Assembly (NCBI GenBank): GCA_020634245.1 | Contig: JACKCC010000006.1 | Location: 744,001 to 808,000, forward strand | Direction of reading: 5' to 3' | Length of the DNA: 64,000 bases | From: Ardenticatenaceae bacterium | GTDB taxonomy: Bacteria; Chloroflexota; Anaerolineae; Promineifilales; Promineifilaceae | Shown here: piece by piece, positions 1 through 7,513 of the stretch | How positions within the stretch are numbered: the first letter of the stretch is position 1 | Layout of the letters: each line of letters opens with the position of its first letter | The notes under the pieces: generated by a model | Database searches by the model: none | What the model was told of the DNA's origin: nothing | Seen by the model: only the letters and a program-made list of their open reading frames with translations | Position numbers and translations under genes: made by a program

Positions 1-1682
1 TTGCCCAGCTGCGCCATCCCAATATCATTCAGGTTCACGACTTTAGTCACGATGGCGGGACTTATTTCATCGTTTTTGAATTTGTCCCCGGCGAATCGCT
101 GCAAGACTGGCTCAAACGGCTCAATGAAAGTGGCCGGCGCATGGATTACAAGGAAGCGGCTGCTATTGCCGCCGGTATCGCCGATGCGCTGCATTATGCG
201 CATGGAAAAGGATTGGTACACCGCGATGTCAAGCCGGCCAACGTGATCATTAACGTGCAGAGCCAGCCCATTCTGATGGATTTTGGCATTGCCAAGATTG
301 TGGGTGGTTCGCAGCATACGGCGACGGGTGCGGTTTTGGGGACGGCCCGTTATATGTCTCCTGAACAAATTCAGGGGCAGCGGATTGATGCGCGAACGGA
401 TATTTATTCACTGGGGGTGATGCTGTTTGAGATGGTTAGCGGGCGAGCGCCATTTGAAGCCGAATCGGCGATGACGCTGATGATGATGCATGTGCAGGAC
501 ACCCCGCCGAACGTCAATGATTTGCGGCCAGATGTGCCCGCTGCATTGGCATATGTGATCGACAAGGCGCTGGCTAAGAATCCGGCCAATCGCTACCAGA
601 GTGCCGCCGAGTTTGCTGCTGCCCTGCGTCAACTGGACACGGCATCGTTGAGGATACCGCCTGTTGGAACTTCAGCAGGACCACAGCCCCGACCGGTGGC
701 AGAGACGCCATCGCAGCAAGCAGCGGCTTTGCCTGTTGTGCCCTCTAAACCGAAAATCAATCCCCTGCTTAAGTGGCCGGCCATTGTGGGCGGCGGGCTG
801 GTTATTTTGCTGTTTTTGTATTTTCTTGGGTCTCAGTTGTTGGGAGGGCAGGGTGCTAATGATCCGGAGATTGGTGCCACACAAACGGCCGGATTGGTGC
901 TGGCGGTGGAGACGGCAACGGCCGTTCCCCCGACCTCAACACGACAACCAGAAATAATTGAAACGGCAACGGCCGTTCCCACTCCTCAGCCGACCAACAC
1001 GCCGCGCCCGACAGCCACACCACTGCCGGAAGTCGTCATTACTGGTGTCACGGTTGAGAATGGCGTGTACGTTATTGATTACGAAACGATTGGTTATATA
1101 CCGCAGACTGATCAACTGCATGTCCATTTGTTTTACAATACGACATCGATAGAAAATGCCGGACGGCCAGGCACTGGCCCGTACACGATGATTGACCACC
1201 CTGCACCATCATTGGATTTTACGGTTGCGGAAAAACCTGAGGGTGCGACGCAGATTTGTGGCCTGGTGGCGAACCCGGACCATACGATCCAGTTGGAAAG
1301 TGGTAATTGTTTTGATTTGCCGCAGTTGGATGCTCCCCAGGCACAGCCAACGGCCGTTCCGCTCCCCACGGCCACATCCGGCCCACGGGTGCAGATTACG
1401 AATGTGACGGCGGATAACGGCCGTTACCTCATCAACTTCCAGACCTTTGGCTACACGCCGGTACTGCCCGGTATGCACGTCCACTTTTTCTTCAACACCG
1501 TAACCCCGGAGAATGCCGGCGTACCTGGAAACGGCCCCTGGAAGTTGTACGGCGGCCCCAGCCCCTTCACCGAATGGACGGTTGCCGATCGGCCGGCAAA
1601 CGCTACCCAGATGTGTGCTCTGGTGGCCAACCCCGACCATTCGGTTCAGTTGAATACAGGGAACTGTGTGAATCTTCCTTAA
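1..1682 (+). CDS. Membrane Ser/Thr protein kinase (PknB type), N-terminus outside window
   Basis: Hanks-type kinase whose frame is already open at base 3, so the start lies to the left. Visible kinase motifs are LRHPNIIQVHDF, the catalytic loop HRDVKPANV (about 219-245), DFGIAK (about 279) and the P+1-region MSPEQ (about 354). A Pro-rich linker leads to one transmembrane segment (about 774-840), a Thr/Pro-rich stalk, and two tandem copies of a domain of about 97 residues (about 1029-1322 and 1385-1680). Both copies share the patterns GxGP, ATQxCxLVANPDH and a final GNC. No PASTA repeats are seen, so the duplicated outer domain is probably a different sensor. Kinase identity is secure; the ligand is unknown. 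dgkA converges on it from the right. Confidence 0.9.
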   Translation, partial: AQLRHPNIIQVHDFSHDGGTYFIVFEFVPGESLQDWLKRLNESGRRMDYKEAAAIAAGIADALHYAHGKGLVHRDVKPANVIINVQSQPILMDFGIAKIVGGSQHTATGAVLGTARYMSPEQIQGQRIDARTDIYSLGVMLFEMVSGRAPFEAESAMTLMMMHVQDTPPNVNDLRPDVPAALAYVIDKALAKNPANRYQSAAEFAAALRQLDTASLRIPPVGTSAGPQPRPVAETPSQQAAALPVVPSKPKINPLLKWPAIVGGGLVILLFLYFLGSQLLGGQGANDPEIGATQTAGLVLAVETATAVPPTSTRQPEIIETATAVPTPQPTNTPRPTATPLPEVVITGVTVENGVYVIDYETIGYIPQTDQLHVHLFYNTTSIENAGRPGTGPYTMIDHPAPSLDFTVAEKPEGATQICGLVANPDHTIQLESGNCFDLPQLDAPQAQPTAVPLPTATSGPRVQITNVTADNGRYLINFQTFGYTPVLPGMHVHFFFNTVTPENAGVPGNGPWKLYGGPSPFTEWTVADRPANATQMCALVANPDHSVQLNTGNCVNLP

Positions 1683-1700
1683 AGAAGTGACAGGGCGGGG

Positions 1701-2087
1701 TCAATAGCCAAATTTGTGTAAAAGTGGCGGCCCCATGATGAGGAGACCGACGAGAACCGCGCCGACAGCGCCAACGAGGACGGCGGCGGCGGCGACATCT
1801 TTAGAGATTTTGGCCAGAGGATTGAATTCTTCGGTGGCCATGTCTACCAAGGCTTCCAACGCTGTGTTCATGAATTCAGCCATCCAGACGGTCATCATGG
1901 CCAGGATGATGACGGCCCAATCCCGCGGCGGCAAACTCAGCCAAAGCCCCAGTCCCAACACCAACAAACTGATGATGGCATGAATCCAGGCGTTGTGCTG
2001 GGTGCGTATGACGTACCACCAGCCTTCGAAGGCGTACTGGAAACTTTTGGCGCGGCTGTATAGTTCTTTTTGGCTCTTTTCCCGCAT
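1701..2087 (-). CDS. dgkA: Diacylglycerol/undecaprenol kinase family protein (DgkA)
   Basis: Small integral-membrane lipid kinase of 128 residues, the usual length. It shows the family signature WMAEFMNTALEALVDM, with the Glu/Asn of the active site, followed by NPLAKISKDVAAAAVLVGA and three hydrophobic helices. In Gram-positive relatives this enzyme phosphorylates undecaprenol and recycles the cell-wall lipid carrier. Its ATG lies one base after the ybeY stop, so it is the last gene of a yqeY-pgpH-ybeY-dgkA run, an order known from Firmicutes. Whether the substrate is diacylglycerol or undecaprenol cannot be read from the sequence. Confidence 0.9.
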   Translation of the reverse strand: MREKSQKELYSRAKSFQYAFEGWWYVIRTQHNAWIHAIISLLVLGLGLWLSLPPRDWAVIILAMMTVWMAEFMNTALEALVDMATEEFNPLAKISKDVAAAAVLVGAVGAVLVGLLIMGPPLLHKFGY

Positions 2088-2088
2088 G

Positions 2089-2580
2089 TCAGTTCTCGGT
2101 GGGGGTGATGTGGGCCAGGCCGAGTTGGGTTAACACGGCCGTTTGCGCGGCCCACATGATGGCTTTTTCTTCCGGGGCCGCATGGTCGTGCCCTAGCAGA
2201 TGTAGAGCGCCATGGACGGCCAGAAGCTGTAATTCAGCATCGGCGTCGTGCCCGGCGGCAGCGGCCTGGCGGGCAGCGTAGGGCAGGGCGATGATGATGT
2301 CGCCCAGGTAGGTGGCCAGGGTTTCCATGCCCGGCATAGGCACGCCGGCGGGGAAGCTGAGAACGTCCGTAGGCTTGTCGTGGCCCAGGAAGTCCCGATT
2401 GAGCTGCTGGATACGGCCGTCATCCGTGAGAAAAACGGTTAGCGCGGCTTTGGGGGACTGCTGCTGTTTTAGGGTGGTGACGACGGCCGTTTCTAACAAG
2501 TCCAGCGTGGCGGATAACGGCCGTTGTTCATTCGGTAAGTCGTCATCAATTTGCAAATCAATCGAATAACCGGTCATCAT
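2089..2580 (-). CDS. ybeY: Endoribonuclease YbeY
   Basis: Single-domain metal-dependent RNase for rRNA maturation and ribosome quality control. The protein has 163 residues and carries the zinc motif HGALHLLGHDH near the C-terminus. Upstream of it are the conserved stretches LNRDFLGHDKPTDVLSFP and YLGDIIIALPYA. Its start overlaps the pgpH stop by four bases and it is followed one base later by dgkA, consistent with one transcript. Two ACGGCCGT-type palindromes lie inside the gene near its 5' end. Nothing is truncated and the identification is firm. Confidence 0.95.
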   Translation of the reverse strand: MMTGYSIDLQIDDDLPNEQRPLSATLDLLETAVVTTLKQQQSPKAALTVFLTDDGRIQQLNRDFLGHDKPTDVLSFPAGVPMPGMETLATYLGDIIIALPYAARQAAAAGHDADAELQLLAVHGALHLLGHDHAAPEEKAIMWAAQTAVLTQLGLAHITPTEN

Positions 2581-4796
2581 GATTCAACAACGGCATCCTG
2601 TGGGGTTTCTTGGGGTGAGTGGTTGGGTAGTGGAGAAACGGCCGTGTCTCCATTCGATTTGGCATCCGTTTCCCCTTCAGTTTGGGCAGCCTCCGCTTCG
2701 ATTTTTTCATTGCCCGGATATTTAACGCGCATGTGAAAGCGCCCTTTAAGCGTTTTGACAAACGAGTCCTGAATGGCTTTGACATCGCCTAACGTCAGAC
2801 CGGAATTATCTAGCTGACCCTCAGCCAGATGTTCGCCGACAATTGTGCTGACCAATTTCTCGATTTCCTTTTCCGAATTAGGACGCAGGGCGCTGGACGT
2901 GGCCTCGGTGGCATCGGCCAGCATGACGATGCCGGTTTCCCGTGAGCGAGGGCGCGGTCCCACGTGGCGGAACTTTTCAATGTCTACGCTGTCGCCATTT
3001 TCACCGGCTTCTTCAACCGCTTTCAAATAAAAACTTTTCACCACGCGGTCACCGTGATGCTCAGCGATAAAATCGCGGATACGGTCTGGCAGCCGGTGTT
3101 TGCGGGCCATTTCCAGCCCATCGGTCACGTGGCTGATGATGATGCGGGCGCTGCTGTACGGGTCCAGCGCATCATGCGGGCTGACGCCTTCCTGATTTTC
3201 GGTGAAAAAGGGCGGCCGTTTCATTTTGCCAATGTCGTGGTAAAACGCGCCGACGCGGATAAGCGTGCTGTTGGCTTTGACTTTTTCGGCGGCTTGTTCG
3301 GCCAGATTGGCAACCATGATGCTGTGGTGGTAGGTGCCGGGTGCTTTACGCAGCAGTTCTTGCAGCAGCGGATGATCTAATCGTGATAATTCCTGAAGCT
3401 GGAGGGAGGTTGTAACCCCAAACAGGCTGCCCATGATGAAAAAGCCGATTAGTGTGATGGCTGAGGACAAGACGCCATTGCCCAGGCCGTACAGCATTAA
3501 TTGAAACAGTTCGATGAGGTCAGGATTTTGCGGCAGGCGGAAAATGAGGATGGCGATGATATGACCTAGAGCAGCCAGTAATCCGGCGCGGAAGAAGGCG
3601 TTGATACGCTGCGCATAGGCATCGCGGAGGGTGAGCAAGGCCAGCAGCCCGCCGGCGGCAATGTAGACCGTGATTTCCAATGAATTGCGGCTGAGATAGC
3701 CGACTAGAGCAGCAACAACAACGGTGATGATCATGGCGAAGCGGCTGTCGAAGATGACGGCCAACAGCATGGACAGCGCTGCGATGGGGAACCAGTAAAC
3801 CAGGATGCCGGTGCCGCTGGTCATCAATCGGGCGGCCAGGGTGAAGAGCAGGAGGAGGAGTGCCAAGCCAAGCAGATAACGGCCGTTCCCCCGCAGCCGC
3901 GTCCGGTATTGCTGCCAGTACAAAATAATCAATGTGACTGAAAGCAGTGAAGCGATGAACAAACTGGCTACATCTTGTAAATCGAGTGCCTGCTGCATCA
4001 GTCCCAATTGTTCCAGCATTTCGACGTCGGCTTCGGTAATGATGTCGCCGGTGCGGATGATGCGCTGGTCTTTGGTGACGCTGCGGACGATGGGTTCAAC
4101 AGCGGCGGCGGCATCCTGGCGGGCAACGGCCGTTGCCTCTTCATCAGGAAAAACGGTGGGGACAATAAATTGCGGGGCCAGGCTGGTTACGACCGCTTCT
4201 TGAGCAGGCGTCAAATCCAGACTGGCTTGCCGCCGCGCCGACCGCTGCACTGCACTTAACTGGTCTTCGCGGATGTCCTGCCGCATCAACTCGTCAATGA
4301 TGGCCAAAACATCTGCTTTTGCCGCAGTATAATCGGCGGAACTCATTTCCAACAAATCCAGCCCGATTTGCTCGTCGATTTTTAATACTTTAATTGCTTG
4401 CAGATAGCGTAGTTTGACGTCGTTATTGGCCAACGAATCGGCGCGTACAGTTTCCACAAACGAAAATACGGCGCGTGCCAGACTGAGCTGTGCCCGACCA
4501 ATGTTCAAATCCAGCGGCGAATAGATGGCGGATACACCGGCACTGGCTTGCTGCCGCGCCTGAGCAGTCATGATCTCGCTGGTGTAAGTTAGTGAGCGCG
4601 GAGCCAAAATGTCGTTGGCCGACGGCTGCCCAACGACAACATTAACGTTGGAGGCAGGTGTCAAATTGAACGAGAGGATGGCTGTCATGCCGATGGTGAG
4701 CAGGATAGCAAATAACCAGAGTAAAGAACCCTGGAGCATTTGCTGCCACCAGTTCCAGCCACTACGCCGGGAATCGTTATCTTTATTCATCGACAA
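2577..4796 (-). CDS. pgpH: 7TMR-HD family phosphohydrolase, PgpH-like c-di-AMP phosphodiesterase
   Basis: Membrane protein of 739 residues. It has an N-terminal transmembrane helix (about 20-42), a long extracytoplasmic 7TMR-HDED region, a cluster of transmembrane helices (about 280-470) and a cytoplasmic HD hydrolase domain from about 490. The metal motifs are HHS and FYHDIGKMKRP, followed by HVTDGLEMA and IAEHHGD. Relatives in Gram-positive bacteria degrade cyclic di-AMP. The C-terminal about 45 residues are acidic, low-complexity tail. The gene overlaps ybeY and follows yqeY by three bases. The family is certain; the exact substrate is inferred. Confidence 0.92.
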   Translation of the reverse strand: MSMNKDNDSRRSGWNWWQQMLQGSLLWLFAILLTIGMTAILSFNLTPASNVNVVVGQPSANDILAPRSLTYTSEIMTAQARQQASAGVSAIYSPLDLNIGRAQLSLARAVFSFVETVRADSLANNDVKLRYLQAIKVLKIDEQIGLDLLEMSSADYTAAKADVLAIIDELMRQDIREDQLSAVQRSARRQASLDLTPAQEAVVTSLAPQFIVPTVFPDEEATAVARQDAAAAVEPIVRSVTKDQRIIRTGDIITEADVEMLEQLGLMQQALDLQDVASLFIASLLSVTLIILYWQQYRTRLRGNGRYLLGLALLLLLFTLAARLMTSGTGILVYWFPIAALSMLLAVIFDSRFAMIITVVVAALVGYLSRNSLEITVYIAAGGLLALLTLRDAYAQRINAFFRAGLLAALGHIIAILIFRLPQNPDLIELFQLMLYGLGNGVLSSAITLIGFFIMGSLFGVTTSLQLQELSRLDHPLLQELLRKAPGTYHHSIMVANLAEQAAEKVKANSTLIRVGAFYHDIGKMKRPPFFTENQEGVSPHDALDPYSSARIIISHVTDGLEMARKHRLPDRIRDFIAEHHGDRVVKSFYLKAVEEAGENGDSVDIEKFRHVGPRPRSRETGIVMLADATEATSSALRPNSEKEIEKLVSTIVGEHLAEGQLDNSGLTLGDVKAIQDSFVKTLKGRFHMRVKYPGNEKIEAEAAQTEGETDAKSNGDTAVSPLPNHSPQETPQDAVVES

Positions 4797-4799
4797 CCG

Positions 4800-5249
4800 T
4801 TACCGGTTTTGCAAAAGCTCCCGTACGGCTTCGTTGACGATACGGCCGTCTGCCTGTCCTTTAAGCTGGGGCATCAACCGGCCCATAATTTGTCCCATAT
4901 CCTTCATGTCGTTTATGCCCAATTCAGCGATGACTTGTGCGGCTATGGCTTTGACGTCCTCTTTGCTCATCATTTGTGGCAGATAACTTTCAATGATGGC
5001 CAATTCCATTTTTTCGTTGGCGGCCATTTCGGTCCGGCCTGCTTTTTCGTAATCGTCGATGCTTTCACGCCGCTGTTTGGCCTGTTTGGTCAGGACGGCC
5101 TGCACACCGGCATCGTCCAGTGTGACCTGGTCATCGACTTCGGTTTGTTTAACGGCCGCTAACAGCATACGCAGCGTATTTCGTTTGTCATTGTCGCCGT
5201 CACGCATAGCGGTGGCCATATCGGCGCGTAATTGTTCTTTCAGGTTCAT
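4800..5249 (-). CDS. yqeY: GatB/YqeY domain protein
   Basis: Protein of 149 residues matching the YqeY family over its full length: N-terminal MNLKEQLRADMATAMRDGD, central KRRESIDDYEKAGR, and C-terminal GQIMGRLMPQLKGQADG. The family resembles the tail domain of the GatB subunit of Glu-tRNA amidotransferase; its role is unsettled, possibly tRNA-related. It is first in the minus-strand run leading to pgpH, ybeY and dgkA. The ATG at 5247-5249 is preceded by a purine-rich GGAGGAAT-like ribosome site, as seen on the reverse strand. Confidence 0.92.
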   Translation of the reverse strand: MNLKEQLRADMATAMRDGDNDKRNTLRMLLAAVKQTEVDDQVTLDDAGVQAVLTKQAKQRRESIDDYEKAGRTEMAANEKMELAIIESYLPQMMSKEDVKAIAAQVIAELGINDMKDMGQIMGRLMPQLKGQADGRIVNEAVRELLQNR

Positions 5250-5280
5250 ATGGTATTCCTCCGTGCTTGATTGTAACAGA

Positions 5281-5362
5281 TAGTCGCGTAGTCTTGTAGT
5301 CGCGTGGTCTTGTAGTCAACATCCCAAAGATTTGACTGTCCGACTACCAGACTATTCGACTA
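5281..5362. repeat. Inverted repeat built from TAGTC units
   Basis: Arms 5281-5302 and 5341-5362 are about 22 bases each and match at about 19 of 22 positions. Each arm is itself a tandem of TAGTC(G/T) words. It sits between the yqeY start and the DUF423 gene, and its end includes that gene's stop codon. The same AGTCT vocabulary reappears inside a coding linker at about 37330-37530. Confidence 0.75.
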
Positions 5363-5734
5363 ACTCCGCCAGGCTGCCAGAAACAGCAACGCCCATCCGG
5401 ATAAAAAGGCGACGCCACCTAATGGCGTAATTGCGCCCAGCCAGTTGGTTCGGGTGAAGACCAGCAAATACAGGCTACCGGAAAAGAGGATGATGCCGGC
5501 CAGGAATAGATAACCGGCCCAGGTCGTCATCGTGCCAGGGAATTTGCCGGCCAGCCAGGCGGCGGCGAACAGGGCCAGGGCGTGATAGATTTGGTAGCGC
5601 ACGGCCGTTTCATAAGTCCCTTCATAACTGGGATACTGGGCAAAATAGCTGCTCAAGCCGTGCGCGCCAAACGCACCGGCGGCTACACCTAAAAACATCA
5701 AAATTGACCCCAGCAATACAAAAGTTCGTTCCAT
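5360..5734 (-). CDS. DUF423 small membrane protein (YwdK/YgdD family)
   Basis: Protein of 124 residues with four predicted helices. It begins MERTFVLLGSILMFLGVAAG and continues AFGAHGL, the hallmark of DUF423. Later segments ALAGKFPG-like loop, GIILFSGSLYLLV and ITPLGGVAFLSGWALL also fit the family. Function is unknown in all relatives. The stop codon falls inside the TAGTC inverted repeat, so the repeat borders or extends the gene's end. It is a single gene between the coaBC region and yqeY. Confidence 0.88.
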   Translation of the reverse strand: MERTFVLLGSILMFLGVAAGAFGAHGLSSYFAQYPSYEGTYETAVRYQIYHALALFAAAWLAGKFPGTMTTWAGYLFLAGIILFSGSLYLLVFTRTNWLGAITPLGGVAFLSGWALLFLAAWRS

Positions 5735-5756
5735 CTTATTTTCCTTTCTAAATAGG

Positions 5757-5811
5757 CCACAGATTTCACAGATGACGCAGATTAAATCTGTGCAATCTGT
5801 GTCATCTGTAG
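5757..5811. repeat. CACAGATT-type inverted repeat
   Basis: Two 27-base arms (5757-5783 and 5785-5811) made of CACAGAT/GCAGATT words face each other with one base between them. They lie just downstream of the coaBC stop, so they may serve as a transcript end or be a mobile short repeat. Related words occur at 11320-11366, 28556-28590 and 57330-57395. Confidence 0.75.
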
Positions 5812-5815
5812 ATTT

Positions 5816-7048
5816 TCATTTTCCGTTTAGCGTCTTGGCTACATGATGCACCAGACGTTCGGCAACGGCCGTTTTGCTTTGCAGAGGCATCTCCTCCACC
5901 ACACCGGCCGAACTGAGCAGGACGATTTTGTTCGTATCGACAGCAAATCCGGCTCCTTCGGCGGTAACGTCGTTGACGGCGATGTAGTTTAGACCTTTAC
6001 GCAGCAGTTTGTGACGGCCGTACTCAAAGGCATTTTGCGTTTCGGCGGCAAAACCGAGGGCGACACGGGGGAAACCGGTTTTTTCCCGTTGTTCTTTAAC
6101 AGCGCTGAGGATGTCAAGTGTCTTTTCCAGACCGATGGCCAGCCCCCAGGCTTCATCGGTCTCTGTCTTTTTAATTTTTTGTTCCGAGCGGGTTTGGGGG
6201 CGGAAATCGGCTACGGCCGCTACCATGAACAGCGCATCGGCATCGGTAACGGCCGTTAACACCGCATCCGCCATCTCTTGCGTAGTGGTCACCTGAATGA
6301 TGTCGGCGCCGATGGGCAGCGCCTGCTGCACCGGTCCGGCAATGAGTGTCACCCGTGCCCCGGCATCCAGCGCCGCCTGGGCTACAGCCAGCCCCTGCTT
6401 GCCGGTTGAGCGATTGCTGATGAAACGCACCGGGTCCAGCGCTTCCTGGGTAGGGCCAGTGGTGACGACGACGTGACGGCCGTGCAGCGGCCCTTTCCGT
6501 GCCAGGGCCAACCGAACCTGAGCCAGCAGTTCATCAGGCTCTACCATTCGTCCGTGCCCGGTCAGGCCAGAAGCCATACGACCTTTCGCTGGCCCGGCAA
6601 ACAAGACGCCGCGTTGAGCCAACGTGGCCAGATTCGCTTGCGTTGCCGGGTGTTCATACATACCGCCATCCATCGCCGGAGCAGCTAAAATAGGGCAGCG
6701 GGCAGCCAGGGCTGTCACGGTAAGCAGGTTGTCGGCCAGACCATAGGCCAGCTTGGCCAGCGTATTGGCGGTAACCGGGGCGATGACGAGCAAATCGGCC
6801 GTTTCGCCCAACCCAACATGGCGGACATGCCCTTCCAGATTCCACATGTCGTGATAAACGGGGCGGCCTGTCACCGAACGAAAGGCCAATGGCGACACAA
6901 ATTTCATCGCTGCTTCGGTCATCATCACGTCTACCGAAGCCCCGGCTTGGGTTAAGTGGGACGCTAAATCAACAGCTTTATAACAGGCAATAGAGCCGGT
7001 AACACCCAGCAGGATTTTCTTGTCTTTTAGCAGGCTGATTGTTTTCAT
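5816..7048 (-). CDS. coaBC: Bifunctional phosphopantothenoylcysteine decarboxylase / phosphopantothenate-cysteine ligase
   Basis: Coenzyme A pathway enzyme of 410 residues, normal length for the fusion. The N-terminal flavoprotein half (about 1-185) begins with GVTGSIACYKAVDLASHL and has PVTANTLAKLAYGLADN and PAMDGGMYEHPA, a variant of the PAMNxxM active-site motif. The C-terminal ligase half shows VVVTTGPTQEALDPVRFISN, STGKQG and VAAVADFRP. A candidate AVND replaces the common KxND motif near the end. The gene stands alone, divergent from secG. Confidence in both activities is high. Confidence 0.95.
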   Translation of the reverse strand: MKTISLLKDKKILLGVTGSIACYKAVDLASHLTQAGASVDVMMTEAAMKFVSPLAFRSVTGRPVYHDMWNLEGHVRHVGLGETADLLVIAPVTANTLAKLAYGLADNLLTVTALAARCPILAAPAMDGGMYEHPATQANLATLAQRGVLFAGPAKGRMASGLTGHGRMVEPDELLAQVRLALARKGPLHGRHVVVTTGPTQEALDPVRFISNRSTGKQGLAVAQAALDAGARVTLIAGPVQQALPIGADIIQVTTTQEMADAVLTAVTDADALFMVAAVADFRPQTRSEQKIKKTETDEAWGLAIGLEKTLDILSAVKEQREKTGFPRVALGFAAETQNAFEYGRHKLLRKGLNYIAVNDVTAEGAGFAVDTNKIVLLSSAGVVEEMPLQSKTAVAERLVHHVAKTLNGK

Positions 7049-7123
7049 AAATAGTAGTTTAAGCCGGAAATCAGAAAAGGTAAAATTTAACGCCCTGGAT
7101 TCGACGCACCGCTTGCAGACTGT

Positions 7124-7129
7124 TATAAT
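7124..7129 (+). promoter_or_regulatory. Candidate -10 box for secG
   Basis: A perfect TATAAT at 7124-7129 lies about 57 bases before the secG start in the coaBC-secG divergent gap. The -35 is poor (TTCGAC at 7100-7105, 18 bases upstream), so the promoter call rests mainly on the -10. Confidence 0.45.
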
Positions 7130-7186
7130 GGCAACTTTGCATCTACTATTGCATATAATTTTGATGAAATGAGGTAGCGAACAAGC

Positions 7187-7441
7187 ATGAATTTACAATC
7201 TTGGGCACCCTATTTGGGTGTAGCAGAAGTTATTTTGGCAATTGCTTTGACCGTTTTGGTTCTTTTGCAGACAAAAGGGTCTGATTTAGGCGGTATGTTA
7301 GGTGGCGGCAGTGATCAGGGCGGCAGTTTTCGCACCCGGCGTGGTGTAGAAAAGACGATGCATCAAGTCACTATTTACACCTCTGTTATTTTTTTCGTGG
7401 TGACGATTTTTGCCTTTTTGGCCTGGGGACAGGCTGGCTAA
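7187..7441 (+). CDS. secG: Preprotein translocase subunit SecG
   Basis: Protein of 84 residues with two transmembrane helices. The N-terminal helix reads VAEVILAIALTVLVLLQTKG, followed by the Gly-rich loop LGGMLGGGSDQGG and the RTRRGVEK segment, then a second helix ending FAFLAWGQ. SecG assists SecYE during protein export. An AGGTAG-like ribosome site precedes the ATG. A strong hairpin follows before the next gene. Length and motif order are typical. Confidence 0.93.
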   Translation: MNLQSWAPYLGVAEVILAIALTVLVLLQTKGSDLGGMLGGGSDQGGSFRTRRGVEKTMHQVTIYTSVIFFVVTIFAFLAWGQAG

Positions 7442-7460
7442 TACTTCAAGACAACGGTAA

Positions 7461-7508
7461 ATTTTCCGGGGAAATGATTGGCTTAAATCAATCACTTCCC
7501 CGGAAAAT
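7461..7508 (+). terminator. Long hairpin between secG and the peptide-binding protein gene
   Basis: Arms 7461-7480 and 7489-7508 pair over 20 positions with one mismatch and an eight-base loop. No U-run follows. The right arm ends six bases before the next ATG and covers the GGAAAA that would be its ribosome site. It may end the secG transcript or control translation of the next gene. Confidence 0.6.
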
Positions 7509-7513
7509 CCAAG

